Assembly: GCF_013402915.1 (NCBI RefSeq)
Contig: NC_050720.1
Span: forward strand, 806,001-870,000
Length of the DNA stretch: 64,000 nucleotides
DNA from: Zygotorulaspora mrakii
Lineage: Eukaryota > Ascomycota > Saccharomycetes > Saccharomycetales > Saccharomycetaceae
Reading direction: 5' to 3'
Part shown: positions 48,662-58,972 of the stretch, piece by piece
Position numbering within the stretch: the stretch's first letter is position 1
Layout: each line of letters opens with the position of its first letter
Translations under genes and position numbers: made by a program
Notes under the pieces: model-generated
Seen by the model: the letters and a program-made list of their open reading frames with translations, nothing else
Told to the model about the DNA's origin: nothing
Databases searched by the model: none

Positions 48662-48672
48662 CTATTTGTTAT
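48601..48672. repeat. 12-bp minisatellite at the 3' end of PYP1
   Basis: Six tandem copies of a unit based on ACTATTTGGTTA (variants with GT, AA or GC changes). The last copy overlaps the final codons and stop of PYP1. On the PYP1 strand each unit contains an in-frame TAG. Confidence 0.9.
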
Positions 48673-49390
48673 CCATCAATTCCTTAACAGTTTTTTCACC
48701 AGCTAAGACTTGCTTCATAGATCTAAGGATATCCTTGAAGGAGTCGAATTCGTGGTATGGCACGTTTTGTTTGTCACAATATTTAATCAGGTCCTTGCCT
48801 TTCTTGGCAAATAAAAGATCACACTCCTTTGCAGCACTCAGATCGGAAACACCGTCCCCGCAGTAGAAGTAACAAGGTCTTTCTTCGCCTTCCTTCAAAG
48901 AAGCTTCGTATTTGGCCTTGTATGCATCGATTGATTTAGATTTGTCGTGACCGAACGAGGAATCGTCTCTGTAGACAATGCTCCACTTATCATCCTTGTC
49001 AATCTTGACTTCATTGGAGATGATATCTATCTTATGAATTGAGTCTTTGCCGACTAAGGAGGTTAAGAGATGCTTAATGATTGGCGTCATACCACTTGAG
49101 ACAACGACAACTGGTACATCATTTTCCTGAGCCCACTCAAAAGTCGTCTTGAATCCCGGATCTAAATCGATGTGTTTTTCCAAAATCTCAATACATTCAG
49201 GAAGTGGTTTTGGAATGGATTCCAACATATCCCAAAAGGCACTTCTGAAAGTCTTCGAGCCATCTAGGACACCCTCAAAAATTTTCAGTCTTTTCTCTTT
49301 ACCAAACCCGTAATTGTCTGTTAAATAATCATTGGAGTCTTGGACTGTAACAGTTCCGTCGAAATCTGTGAAGATTACAGCTTTAACCAT
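48662..49390 (-). CDS. PYP1: HAD-family phosphatase (YNL010W orthologue)
   Basis: 242 residues. HAD motif I DFDGTVT at residues 9-15, motif II VVVSSGMTP near 96, and motif III/IV with GDGVSDLSAA near 196. The S. cerevisiae orthologue Pyp1 is a polyol-phosphate (sorbitol-6-P, ribitol-5-P) phosphatase; substrate here is inferred from orthology. Full length. Confidence 0.95.
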   Translation of the reverse strand: MVKAVIFTDFDGTVTVQDSNDYLTDNYGFGKEKRLKIFEGVLDGSKTFRSAFWDMLESIPKPLPECIEILEKHIDLDPGFKTTFEWAQENDVPVVVVSSGMTPIIKHLLTSLVGKDSIHKIDIISNEVKIDKDDKWSIVYRDDSSFGHDKSKSIDAYKAKYEASLKEGEERPCYFYCGDGVSDLSAAKECDLLFAKKGKDLIKYCDKQNVPYHEFDSFKDILRSMKQVLAGEKTVKELMDNK

Positions 49391-49657
49391 CTCTGTCGCT
49401 TTGCAATTATAGTTTGCTGTATTTTGTCATAACATTCGTCTGAATTTCTTTGTTATTAGGCTTTTTATAAATGTGAGGTGATGCTAGTTAGCAGCAATTG
49501 CGGGCAATTAGGGTAATAGCATAACGTCATACCATACACTAAAAAATAAAAGATAAAAAAACATGTCCAGGGAAGTTTGAAAGGCAATGGAGCGATTTAT
49601 GGTTCAATTAAGCAGTCCTCGCGTCATAATATAAGAGCTCTGGCATATCAATTTCTA
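49391..49657. promoter_or_regulatory. Divergent promoter PYP1/YNL011C with Reb1-like site
   Basis: AGGGTAA at 49510-49516 reads TTACCCT on the minus strand, a Reb1 match, placed centrally between the divergent starts. An A-rich tract at 49540-49560 follows. Confidence 0.45.
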
Positions 49658-51088
49658 ATGAATCTAGTTGTTTTTTCAGGCGGAACCGCAACTAATAACC
49701 TGACTCCCTGTTTCTCCGAATTATCAATAGCAAAAGGTTGCGAGCTATCATTTATTCTCCCGATTTCTGATAATGGTGGGTCTACTAGTGAGATCCTAAG
49801 AGTTCTAGGAGGTCCCGCGATTGGTGATATAAGATCCCGAGTAGTACGACTGGTAACCGATGACCAGGTGGAGGAGCTTTTAAGCTACAGGCTACCAAAT
49901 GATAAAAGTAGAGCCAAACAAGAATGGGACGAAATTTTAGAAGGAAATCATCCCATCTGGGATAAGACACCCATGGAGGTGAAAGAAATCTGTAGAGCTT
50001 TCTTCATCCATGTCCAATCCGAGCTGTTGAAGAGAAAAAGAACTTCAAATCCGTTCAGGTTTGAAAAAGCTTCCATTGGGAATTTCTTCCTCACTGGGGC
50101 GCGACTTTTCTTAGGATCGTTGGATGCATCTGTCGAATTGATGATGAGAATCGGTAGATGTGATCCTAATGTTCACGTTATCCCTTGTATCAATAGTAAT
50201 CATACTCATCATATATCGGCTTTGTTAAGCAATGGCGATATTATAGCGGGGCAGTCACAGATCTCTCACCCTTCAAAGCCTATTGCTGCAGCTAAAGCAA
50301 GGAGTGGCTCAATACCTATTCTCTCCGGAAAATCTGGTGCTATTCATCTGGATATACCTGAAGAGCGCAGCTCTTATTCTTTCGAGGCATCTGAGGATGT
50401 ATACGGAAAACAAGAGGGGGAAGAAGAAGAAGAAGAGGAAGAAAGAGAGGAAGAGGAAGACGCTGAGGAGGAAGAGGAATACGCGAATCCTATTTATATA
50501 TTACCGGAGTTGAAAAACTCTCAATTACATTTTGATAAATTGGATGTTGAGGAAGTATTGCCGGCTCCAATTGAGCGATTGTTCTATATAAATCCATACG
50601 GAGAAGAAGTCAAACCGTCAGGTAATTCAAGGGCAATCGCGAAGCTGAAGAAATCAAATATGGTGATATATTCCATTGGTTCATTATTCACAAGTTTGTT
50701 GCCTATAGCAATTTTAGGGAATATTGCAGAGGCTATATCAAGTTCAAAAAATATTCACAAAGTTTTACTTATTAATAATAAATATGATAGAGAAACTTCG
50801 TGGCTAAATGGGTTAGGATACGTTCAGGTTTTTATAGAATCAATGACTAGAGCAAACCGGAAGTATAAAGAAGCAAGAGAGGGAATCCCTGGATCAAGCG
50901 CGCATGAAAAAATGTGCTGGAAGAAGTTCGTCACCGATATTGTCTATTTGACTGGCAGTGAAGTAAAGATAAACAAGATTGATTTTTTGAAAAAAGGTAT
51001 CAAATGCCATGAGATCAACTCCGATAAAATAAATAATGAAAACCTCATGGAGATTTTGAAAAAAATACACATAACGGGAAGTTCATGA
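49658..51088 (+). CDS. CofD/YvcK-like protein (YNL011C orthologue)
   Basis: 476 residues from the ATG at 49658; the frame runs 27 codons further up to a TTG but the orthologue begins at this Met. The start VVFSGGTATNNLTPCF and the ISDNGGSTSEILRVLGGPAIGDIRSR block are the nucleotide-binding motifs of the UPF0052/CofD family (Rossmann-like). The function in yeast is not established. A Glu-rich insert at about residues 255-282, encoded by GAA/GAG repeats (50415-50485), is longer than the acidic patch of the S. cerevisiae protein. The conserved YANPIYILPELKNSQLHFDKLD follows directly. Confidence 0.93.
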   Translation: MNLVVFSGGTATNNLTPCFSELSIAKGCELSFILPISDNGGSTSEILRVLGGPAIGDIRSRVVRLVTDDQVEELLSYRLPNDKSRAKQEWDEILEGNHPIWDKTPMEVKEICRAFFIHVQSELLKRKRTSNPFRFEKASIGNFFLTGARLFLGSLDASVELMMRIGRCDPNVHVIPCINSNHTHHISALLSNGDIIAGQSQISHPSKPIAAAKARSGSIPILSGKSGAIHLDIPEERSSYSFEASEDVYGKQEGEEEEEEEEREEEEDAEEEEEYANPIYILPELKNSQLHFDKLDVEEVLPAPIERLFYINPYGEEVKPSGNSRAIAKLKKSNMVIYSIGSLFTSLLPIAILGNIAEAISSSKNIHKVLLINNKYDRETSWLNGLGYVQVFIESMTRANRKYKEAREGIPGSSAHEKMCWKKFVTDIVYLTGSEVKINKIDFLKKGIKCHEINSDKINNENLMEILKKIHITGSS

Positions 51089-51194
51089 TGGAATGAAGAA
51101 GCATTATATATACATATATATATATTAGATCAATGCAATATTAATTATACTTAAATTAATATTTTTTCAATGGTTTGACTTTAAGAGTCGTCTA

Positions 51195-51896
51195 TTATAG
51201 ACCGTTTCTGTATTTCATTGGAATTTTTTTTGGTGCTATTCTTGACTCCAATTCATCGTCCGTAATAACCGTTGCTCTTGAAACATCCCTTTGCACATCT
51301 TCTTCGTGCTCAATCTCGTGTTCATGATGTAGCAGCTCATGTTCAACATCCTCCCTATGGACAACTTTCACATCTGGGTCACTTTCTTGGTGATATTTGT
51401 TCCAATGATGTATTTCATACTCGCTCTCGAAACCTGCATGATGTCCCACGCCAACGCCTAGATCAGGAAAACTTCCGCCTCTTTTAACAAAATCTAAATA
51501 TTCTTGCTTCATAATTTTGCCGTCTTCATCAACTTCCATTATGTCCATGATCAATTTGACAGCCTTTTCTGCGATCTCCTTGTCTACCAACTCTGACTCA
51601 TCATGCTGACCCATTCCGTCTCCCTTTCCCACAACTTCGTTCCTATTTAGGCCATAGAGGGATAGGATATCATCTCTATCTAAGAAACCTCTGTTCTTGG
51701 TATCATGTAATGAAAAAAACAGATCTGGTGTGAATTTTTTCAACTGATGCTCATGTTCCATATGCCATTGCTCCCATGTTAATCCTTCTGGGAGCTTTTC
51801 GACTTCAACGTTAATGTGTTCATCAATCTGCGGCGTGGCAGCAGCATAACTGACATATGCGAGATATGATATTGATATGAGCTGGAGAATTTTCAT
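51195..51896 (-). CDS. SSP120: Secretory EF-hand protein Ssp120
   Basis: 233 residues (234 in S. cerevisiae). Signal peptide at 1-20 (MKILQLISISYLAYVSYAAA). Nucleobindin-like EF-hand loops at about DTKNRGFLDRDD and DVDEDGKIMKQE, followed by a His/Glu-rich segment (HEHEIEHEEDVQ). Ssp120 is an ER/Golgi protein that associates with the cargo receptors Emp46/47. Its neighbours SPO1 and YEF3 match both S. cerevisiae homeologous tracks. Confidence 0.92.
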   Translation of the reverse strand: MKILQLISISYLAYVSYAAATPQIDEHINVEVEKLPEGLTWEQWHMEHEHQLKKFTPDLFFSLHDTKNRGFLDRDDILSLYGLNRNEVVGKGDGMGQHDESELVDKEIAEKAVKLIMDIMEVDEDGKIMKQEYLDFVKRGGSFPDLGVGVGHHAGFESEYEIHHWNKYHQESDPDVKVVHREDVEHELLHHEHEIEHEEDVQRDVSRATVITDDELESRIAPKKIPMKYRNGL

Positions 51897-52031
51897 AATG
51901 ATCTGCGCTTACCTATGTGATATATGATTCTCTGGACAGGTTACGAATACTTATTACTTACTTTTGATATTTTCATATATAGAAAACGACGACTTTACAT
52001 GTGATGTAGGCATGAAACTGGTGAAAAATGT

Positions 52032-54032
52032 CTAGCGACAAAAATCTCGGTAGCATTTGGAACAAAAGATTGGTAACTCCGAATTAGGCAGCTCATCAAA
52101 TAATCTTTTAAGTACTAAACACCCGAGGCAGTTTTTGTAGTAATCGTTGTTGTCAGTGCTAAATATATCTCTTCCATTTTGAAGCATACCTGAGATTTCC
52201 GATTCATTGTACGTAATTTTGAAAGTTGAAGTATTTGAAGAGTAGCTGTGCTTCGAATTTACTTGATATATGATAATTGGGATGTCTTTCTCATAACATC
52301 CAAGTGCTATGGGATTCTGCAGACTTATATCTTCTTCAGGCGCTAGGTATTTTCTGCCGATTTGCATTTGGTGCAAGACATTTCTGAGTTTGATCCCTGT
52401 GGCATAGTTATGTGAATCAGAGCTGGAATCTATAACAAATATTAGGTCCAGTTTTCTTTCTGGTATCGTTAAGGGTCTCAATGGTATATTTTCTCCATCT
52501 TCACCGCCATCAACCAGATAGAGAAAATCATCAACGGTTACTGCATTCTTTTTTCCTGGAAATTTGAAGAATGGATTCGGATGAACCACTGCGTAATCTG
52601 TTTTCAATTGCTCGAGAACTGAAGATCTTAATTGTTCATCGGTCTTGATTCTTATATTTTTCAAGCCAAATACGCTTAATATAGACCTGATCGCCTTGAT
52701 AGTCTCCTTGGATGACTTTGCAGTGAGTTCCCAAATGTAAATTAAAACATTGTTGAAGATGGATGAGGAAGTTGCAGCAATAAACCCAATGTCATCAAAA
52801 CCGTTGAAGCATTTTGAAGCTACCCCTTTTTCGAATTTAGACCCTAGAAAGGGCATTTTAACAAAAAGTCTAACTATTGATTCCCATGATCCAAATTCAA
52901 ATGGAGTAAATTCAAAGATAATGTTCTTGAGAGATTTGTTTTTACAATTGGCAACGAATATTGGTACTGGAGCTCTGTAATTCAGAAAATTAGGTGAATG
53001 TTTCATTAGTTCGGAGAATGACGTGGTATTAATTTGAAGCATCCCATTCTGTTTAAGTCGCTTTATAAATGCTTTCCCCAAATAATCGGTAAAAGAGACA
53101 CGGAAGCCCCTGAATCTCTTTGGTCTGACATCTAAATGAAGGCTGATATAGAAGTTCAATATTCGCTGTAAATTGGTAAGCGAGCTAGGCGGCAATTCCT
53201 CTTTAGCATTGGGGACGCTATCTATATCAGTGGGAAAAAGTAACTCTCTTAGCCTTGTGAAGGGATTGTAATCCCTTTTACAAACTCCTGTTATGTCAGT
53301 TTTATCATGGTTACGGGTGTTCATGAAAAAGTCTAGATTTCTCTGCATAAGGGCGTCAATTTCGGTGAAGTCTCTTGCACTTAATCGTCTCAATTCGTCA
53401 AGTGATTGCTCATCCATCTCAGAGATTAGGTCTTTTTGCTTGAAATCAAGGTCTGGGATCCCTTGAAGAAGAGGATCATTGAGATCCCAACTATCCAGAA
53501 TTTGATCCACATCAAAGTCGTGAATTACCAGATCCATCAATACCCAACTCCCACCAGAAAGACCCGAAATATAACTTAGGCAATCAAATAAACCATATTT
53601 TTTCATTTCTTTGATGAAACCACTACTGGTAAGCATAGATCTATAGCCACCACCCGATATTGCAAGGCCCATTATTGGAGGTCTTTCCTCTATTTTTCGA
53701 ATAACAGCATCGCCACATTGCACCATCTCGAGTCCGTCCAAAAACCTCCTTAAGGATGAGCTGATATAAGGCATTTTGTTTTCGATATAGTTGGACTCAT
53801 CCAAGCAAATATTGTTCTTGGAATACAGTTAGTATATCGTGAAAATGATTGAAGATTGGATGATATTCTAACTTACATTGGCTTCCCTAACCAAATTACT
53901 TTTAGGGCAGTCAACCTCGTAAGGATATTGCCTCAAGGCAGAGGTGCAGATTAGCTGTGCAAATATAAAGCTGACAATGGCAATAGGCATGAAGGTCAAC
54001 AACTTTTGGTTTAGGCTTTTTTTTATCAACAT
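52032..54032 (-). CDS. SPO1: Meiosis-specific phospholipase B-like Spo1 (spliced)
   Basis: Exon 1 at 53877-54032 (52 codons) and exon 2 at 52032-53816 give 646 residues. The 60-nt intron (53817-53876) has a GTAAGT donor, a perfect TACTAAC branch and a CCAAG acceptor, joined at phase 0. Exon 1 encodes a signal anchor (LLTFMPIAIVSFIFAQLICTS). The cPLA2/PLB catalytic elements are present: GGGYRSM oxyanion loop near 107, GLSGGSW nucleophile Ser near 137, and the DGGEDGENIPLRPL Asp near 488. In S. cerevisiae Spo1 acts in spindle pole duplication and prospore membrane growth in meiosis, and its gene also has an intron. Confidence 0.92.
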
Positions 54033-54277
54033 GATTTCATGTTCCCAAAGGCTTTAGCCGCTGAATCACCACTAGCTTTTCTTGAAATCTGAGTCCGTGT
54101 AGTTGCGCGTAATAAGAGATGCGACAGTTTTAAATAAGGATTATTTGTAAATTTATAATATAATATACCAGAGCAATACATAAATACAAAGAAAAAAATG
54201 AAAATAGATTATTATGATATATTAATTCTGTATCTTTAATAGGTTTTCATTAACAATGCGAATGAATGCGACAAAGC

Positions 54278-57200
54278 TTAGAACTCTTCATCGGAAGAGA
54301 CGTAAGCATCACCTAATTCCTTCTTCTTCTTCATTCTTTCCTTCTTCTTCTTTCTCAATTCAGCGGAAGATAACTTCTTCTTCTTCTTACCACCGCTGAT
54401 TTTGTTACCCATAGCGTCAAATTTGTCCTCTTCATCTTCCTTCTTTTCGATTCTTGGACCAGCACCTTGACCACTGACCCAGTTGTGACCAGATGGTGTC
54501 ATAACACCGTTGTTGACAGCCCAGACTTCTTCCGTCAAATCTTTAGTGAATTCAGCAGAGTGAGTAATGATAATAACACCACCTTCGAAGGCCTTCAAAG
54601 CTTTAGATAGAGCACCTAAGGAGTCTCTATCCAAATAATTGGTAGGTTCATCCAAGACAATCAAGTGAGGTCTTTGCCAAGTACCTGCAGCCAAGACCAA
54701 TTTGACCTTTTGTCCACCGGACAAACCTCTAATTCTGGAGTGAGAGACTAATTCAGATTCCAAACCCAACATAGCACAGTGTTCTTCGATCTCCTTTCTA
54801 GTTAAAGGACGGAATTGACCAGAAGCCAAAGCTTCCTTCATATCAACTTCAGCGACCAATTTAGAGTGAGACTCGACCAATTCACCTCTTGGAAGCCAAG
54901 CGTTGTCAACGGACATCATTGGAACCCATCTTTCCGATTTCATACCTATGTTTTCACCTAACAAGAAAGAACATTCATATTCGTAGGTGTTCTTGAACTT
55001 TCTTCTTGCGTGAATTTCGGAAATTCTTCTTGGGGTACCCTCGATTTTGAAGATTTTGTTCATCGCTTGAGCATCATCCTCGTTAATTTGTCTATTGGCT
55101 CTGTCCATGGTTTCTCTATCTTCACCAGTTTGGAATCTCCATTGAATATATTCAGATGGAGTCTTGTCCAAATGAGATTCAATATGAGCGAAAGCGTGTT
55201 GCTTAATGTAAGCGATACGACAGTTTTCGTGAGTGTAAACTTCACCAGTAGTTGGTAGCAGTTCACCAGTCAAGACATTGATCAAAGTAGATTTACCAGC
55301 ACCATTTGGACCAATGACAGCAATTCTTGAAGATAGAGAACATTGGAAGGAGATGTCAGAAATTTGTGGTTTAGAAGTACCTGGATATTGGAAAGTCATG
55401 TTAGAGACTTTGACGATGGCCTTTTGTTTAGTCTTAACACCTTCCAAATAACCTGGTTCTGGGAATTTGAATTCTAGATCAGAAGCACCTAATTCGTAGT
55501 AAGATTGAGCAGTTGGACATTTCTTAACGAATTCGGACAAATTACCCTTGTATTTCCTCAATTTTAGACCTTCGTAGTGAATAATGTATTGACAGACATT
55601 GTCCAAGAAACCAGAGTCATGAGAAACAATGATGGAGGTAATACCACATGTGTTTAGGTAGTTTACCAACCAAGCAACGTTGACAGTGTCTAAATGGTTG
55701 GTTGGTTCATCTAACAATAAGATATCAGCATTTCTCAAGACAGCTCTAGCCAAAGCCAATTTCATTTTCCAACCACCAGATAGAGAAGCGATTGGCATGG
55801 AGATCATTTCATCAGAGAAACCGAATTCTCTCAATTTTTCAGTGATAGCTTCTTTAGTACCGACATCACCGGAAAAGACGTAGTCCAAGACAGAGGTCTC
55901 GGCGTGAGTACCATCGATATCGTGTTCAACATAGACAGTTCTACATTCTTCTTGGGTTGGGAAACCATCAACTTGACCGTTAGCAACAGCTCTCATCAAA
56001 GTAGACTTACCAGCACCATTTGGACCACAAAGACCATATCTTCTAGCTCTCTTCAATCTTAATTGAGTTTTGTTTAATAAGATCTTAGCACCGTAAGCCA
56101 AAGAAAATTCACAGTTACATAAATCTTCACCTTCATCTTCTTCATCATCGAAGTTTGGACCAACTGGGATGTTATCAACAGCTCTCTTTCTGAATTCGTC
56201 AATAATTTCCTTAGCCTTTCTTTCATGTAAGAAGATAGTCATGTAAGGAGTAACGTGAGTGAACCAAGCTAATTGATCAATGACTCTTTCATCGATCAAA
56301 TCACCAGCGATGGCAGCGACGTACTCAACAACAGGTTTGAATCTTGGTGCAACGCTTTCAGATTTCAACAACTCGTTGATAACACCAAGAGTGGTTTCAA
56401 CATCACCAGCATGAGAAACTTCTGGTAATGTGTCGTCATCACCAACGTTACCGACTCTTCTCAAAGTTTTCAAACCTCTTAAAGTGACTTCACGAGCTTC
56501 TGGGTCAGCAATGGTGGCGAAATTGTTCTTCAAACCTGGCAATAATTTACTCAAGAAAGGAGCAACAACTTGTGGGTCTTCGACCAATTTACACATGTTG
56601 TCAATGATGACAGCTGCTTTACGTTTGATAGAAGTTTCTCTTTCAGCCAAACCTCTAGCCAACAATGGAACCATGATGGACAAAGTAGCTGGAGTAACTT
56701 CAGCAACGAAAGTAGTAGCACCTAACAAATGAACAGTTTCTGGAACTTCATTTGGATTAGCAATACACTCAATCAACTTTGGAATGAAACGGTCAATATC
56801 CTTGTTGTCGACAGTTTCAGTAGCCTTGGTGATAGTAGCAGTGGCAGCGTTTTTAACTTCCTTCTTGGTATCCCACATAGCTTCAGATAAAACTGGAATC
56901 AACTCAGGCATTCTTAGAGCAACTTGTTCCTTAGCAGCATCAACTAAAGCAGTGATAGCTTCCAATACAACAACCTTTTCTTGCCATTTGTTGGTGTTGC
57001 TTAAAGCAGTGTTCAAATGTGGCAACAAAGCTTTAACAGCAACTGGGTTGATTGCATTAACAAGAGCCAATAAAGCTTGTGAAGCTGCAGCTTGGATCGC
57101 TTGATCCTTGTTAGCCGTTTGCTCACAGATAGCTGGAACTGCTGTGATGATGAATGGTTCGACACTTGGAGAAAGATCGGACTTGCTTGCAATATGAGTG

Positions 57201-57412
57201 ACAGTCTCTAGAGCATTAGCAGCAGTCTTCTTATCCTTGATAGCCTTAAACAATCCGTTGAAGAAATGTTCTGGAGCATCATGTTCAATGATATTACCAT
57301 TGACAAAAGTAGCAACCTCAACAGCAACGTCAGTTCTGTTTTCTGGAGTGGCAATAGCCAACTTCTCTAGAAGTTCGTTTAGAACCTTGATGGATTGTTC
57401 TGAATCAGACAT
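54278..57412 (-). CDS. YEF3: Translation elongation factor 3
   Basis: 1044 residues, the same length as S. cerevisiae Yef3. Fungal-specific ABC-F ATPase that releases E-site tRNA during elongation. HEAT repeats cover about 1-315, a four-helix region follows, then ABC1 with Walker [10 protein letters not shown] near 466 and signature [14 protein letters not shown], and ABC2 with Walker A near 704 carrying the chromodomain-like insertion and signature [15 protein letters not shown] Lys-rich tail ([21 protein letters not shown] region) binds the ribosome. Codon use is strongly biased to the preferred yeast codons, consistent with very high expression. Confidence 0.99.
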   Translation of the reverse strand: MSDSEQSIKVLNELLEKLAIATPENRTDVAVEVATFVNGNIIEHDAPEHFFNGLFKAIKDKKTAANALETVTHIASKSDLSPSVEPFIITAVPAICEQTANKDQAIQAAASQALLALVNAINPVAVKALLPHLNTALSNTNKWQEKVVVLEAITALVDAAKEQVALRMPELIPVLSEAMWDTKKEVKNAATATITKATETVDNKDIDRFIPKLIECIANPNEVPETVHLLGATTFVAEVTPATLSIMVPLLARGLAERETSIKRKAAVIIDNMCKLVEDPQVVAPFLSKLLPGLKNNFATIADPEAREVTLRGLKTLRRVGNVGDDDTLPEVSHAGDVETTLGVINELLKSESVAPRFKPVVEYVAAIAGDLIDERVIDQLAWFTHVTPYMTIFLHERKAKEIIDEFRKRAVDNIPVGPNFDDEEDEGEDLCNCEFSLAYGAKILLNKTQLRLKRARRYGLCGPNGAGKSTLMRAVANGQVDGFPTQEECRTVYVEHDIDGTHAETSVLDYVFSGDVGTKEAITEKLREFGFSDEMISMPIASLSGGWKMKLALARAVLRNADILLLDEPTNHLDTVNVAWLVNYLNTCGITSIIVSHDSGFLDNVCQYIIHYEGLKLRKYKGNLSEFVKKCPTAQSYYELGASDLEFKFPEPGYLEGVKTKQKAIVKVSNMTFQYPGTSKPQISDISFQCSLSSRIAVIGPNGAGKSTLINVLTGELLPTTGEVYTHENCRIAYIKQHAFAHIESHLDKTPSEYIQWRFQTGEDRETMDRANRQINEDDAQAMNKIFKIEGTPRRISEIHARRKFKNTYEYECSFLLGENIGMKSERWVPMMSVDNAWLPRGELVESHSKLVAEVDMKEALASGQFRPLTRKEIEEHCAMLGLESELVSHSRIRGLSGGQKVKLVLAAGTWQRPHLIVLDEPTNYLDRDSLGALSKALKAFEGGVIIITHSAEFTKDLTEEVWAVNNGVMTPSGHNWVSGQGAGPRIEKKEDEEDKFDAMGNKISGGKKKKKLSSAELRKKKKERMKKKKELGDAYVSSDEEF

Positions 57413-57884
57413 CTCGCACTAACCTTGTGACAGATTCCTTCCAGAATAAGAGTACGATTATATTAAACAACAATAACAAGTGATAACTATAGAGTCAAGA
57501 GGTAAAAATTTTTCCAATAAACTCGATGAGAGAGAGAGTATCTTGGGATTTATATTAGTTCCATGGTCCAAATTGAAAAAAAAAATTTTCACTTCTGTCG
57601 CATCGCATTCTGATAGAAGAAGAAACGTGTCTGAGGGAAGAAGAAACATCGCGAGCTCGCCGTTCAGTGTTACTGCCACTGATGGTGGTTTCTGGGTGCG
57701 TTCCTCTTCATAGTATGGGAAAAAGAACATACTGCGCAAAAGAAAAAAACGAAGTACTATATACAATATTGGATGAGATGAGATGAGAAGAGATGAGATG
57801 GGATGGGACGAGATGGGATGCAATGAGATGGCGCCAAATCAACGGAGGACAGCCCTCATTAGTGCTTCCAGTAGCGTACATTGG
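57413..57884. other. YEF3 promoter region
   Basis: 472 bp between YEF3 and the acetyltransferase 3' end. It holds a Rap1-like site (separate entry) and a degenerate GATGA/GATGG pentanucleotide run at 57771-57830 close to the acetyltransferase stop. No gene. Confidence 0.45.
57687..57699 (-). promoter_or_regulatory. Rap1-like site of YEF3
   Basis: On the minus strand GCACCCAGAAACC fits the Rap1 consensus RMACCCANNCAYY with one mismatch, about 275 bp before the YEF3 start. YEF3 is Rap1-driven in S. cerevisiae, so the site is plausible but not strong. Confidence 0.4.
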
Positions 57885-58445
57885 TTAGTATTCTTTTCTC
57901 CTGATTCTGGCAGGATTACCGAATGCTGTCGCGCCCGCTGGAACGTCACGAGTCACAATACTTCCAGCACCAATCACGGCGCTGTCACCAATGGTAACCC
58001 CGGGAAGAATGACAGCAGCACTTCCAATCCAGACGTTAGACCCAATGGTGATGGGACGACCGAACTCAAGGCCTTTATGTCGTTGTCTTGGATCTCTTGG
58101 ATGATCTGCAGTTAAAATTTGAACTCCCGACCCGATCTGCGTTTTATCTCCAATGACTATTTTGACAACATCTAACATAACTGTGTTGAAATTTATGAAG
58201 ACGTTGTTACCGATTTCAATATTGTAACCGTAATCACAGTATAATGGTGGCCTTATGTGTACATTTGCACCGACCCTACCGAGTCCTTCCGCTAGCAATT
58301 GTTGGTATTCCTCTTGCGACCGTGAGTGCTTGCTATTGAAGCGATCCATCCATTCCGAAATCCTCTTTGTATCAGCAGCCAATTCTGTCCCACCGGCGAG
58401 GTACAGCTCTCCAGCCAACATTTTTTCCTTTTCTGATTTGCTCAT
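57885..58445 (-). CDS. Bacterial-type sugar O-acetyltransferase (LacA/Maa/NodL family)
   Basis: 186 residues from the ATG ending at 58445. It has an N-terminal Mac domain (KEKMLAGELYLAGGTELAADTKRISEWM) followed by a left-handed beta helix of hexapeptide repeats (IEIGNNVFINFN, IVIGDKTQIGSG, ITIGSNVWIGSA, VTIGDSAVIGAG) at about 70-175. The catalytic His is in TADHPRDP near residue 113. Predicted to move acetyl from acetyl-CoA onto a sugar such as maltose, glucose or galactoside. S. cerevisiae YJL218W belongs to the same family but lies elsewhere. The family is mainly bacterial, so an old horizontal transfer into fungi is possible. No sign of decay. Confidence 0.92.
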   Translation of the reverse strand: MSKSEKEKMLAGELYLAGGTELAADTKRISEWMDRFNSKHSRSQEEYQQLLAEGLGRVGANVHIRPPLYCDYGYNIEIGNNVFINFNTVMLDVVKIVIGDKTQIGSGVQILTADHPRDPRQRHKGLEFGRPITIGSNVWIGSAAVILPGVTIGDSAVIGAGSIVTRDVPAGATAFGNPARIRRKEY

Positions 58446-58972
58446 GACGACCAATTTGTCTTGACGACCAATTTGTCTTGATGGGCTTCAGTTGTTCGAA
58501 GATCTGATCTTTATTGACTACATACGTCTACAATTTCTTGTGTTTCCCTGTGCTTTCAAGTCGTTTTTTATACAAATTGGCAACACCCCTTCTTCGTGCA
58601 AGGATCTGTAACTACACAAAGCGGCCAAAAGCTCTCCGCATTTAAAAACAAACGTAGCTTCGCAAAAGTGTGACTTGTATCGATTCACTTACATATAGAT
58701 TTACTAAAAACATCATCGCCCGTCATTATGATTATAATTACCCTAGTTACAACTGTCATGATCAACTTAAATGCGTAGATCTAAAGACATTTGGTCTTCT
58801 CGTTCTTATTCTTGATGAAAGATTCCCTTGAAATAATTTTATTTATACTGAGTCTCGGTGCCCCCGGCCATGAAGGAAAAAAAATGGCTTATTTGAAATG
58901 TGTCTTTTTTTTTTCTGTTAATTTTTGGCGATTTTTTTATTTTTTTTGACGATTTTATATTATTGACCTCTA
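58446..58972. other. Intergenic region acetyltransferase-RCK2
   Basis: Promoter of the acetyltransferase and 3' region of RCK2. A perfect 17-bp tandem duplication (TGACGACCAATTTGTCT twice, 58445-58478) abuts the acetyltransferase start codon. T-rich tracts at about 58906-58950 lie next to the RCK2 end. No gene. Confidence 0.5.
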
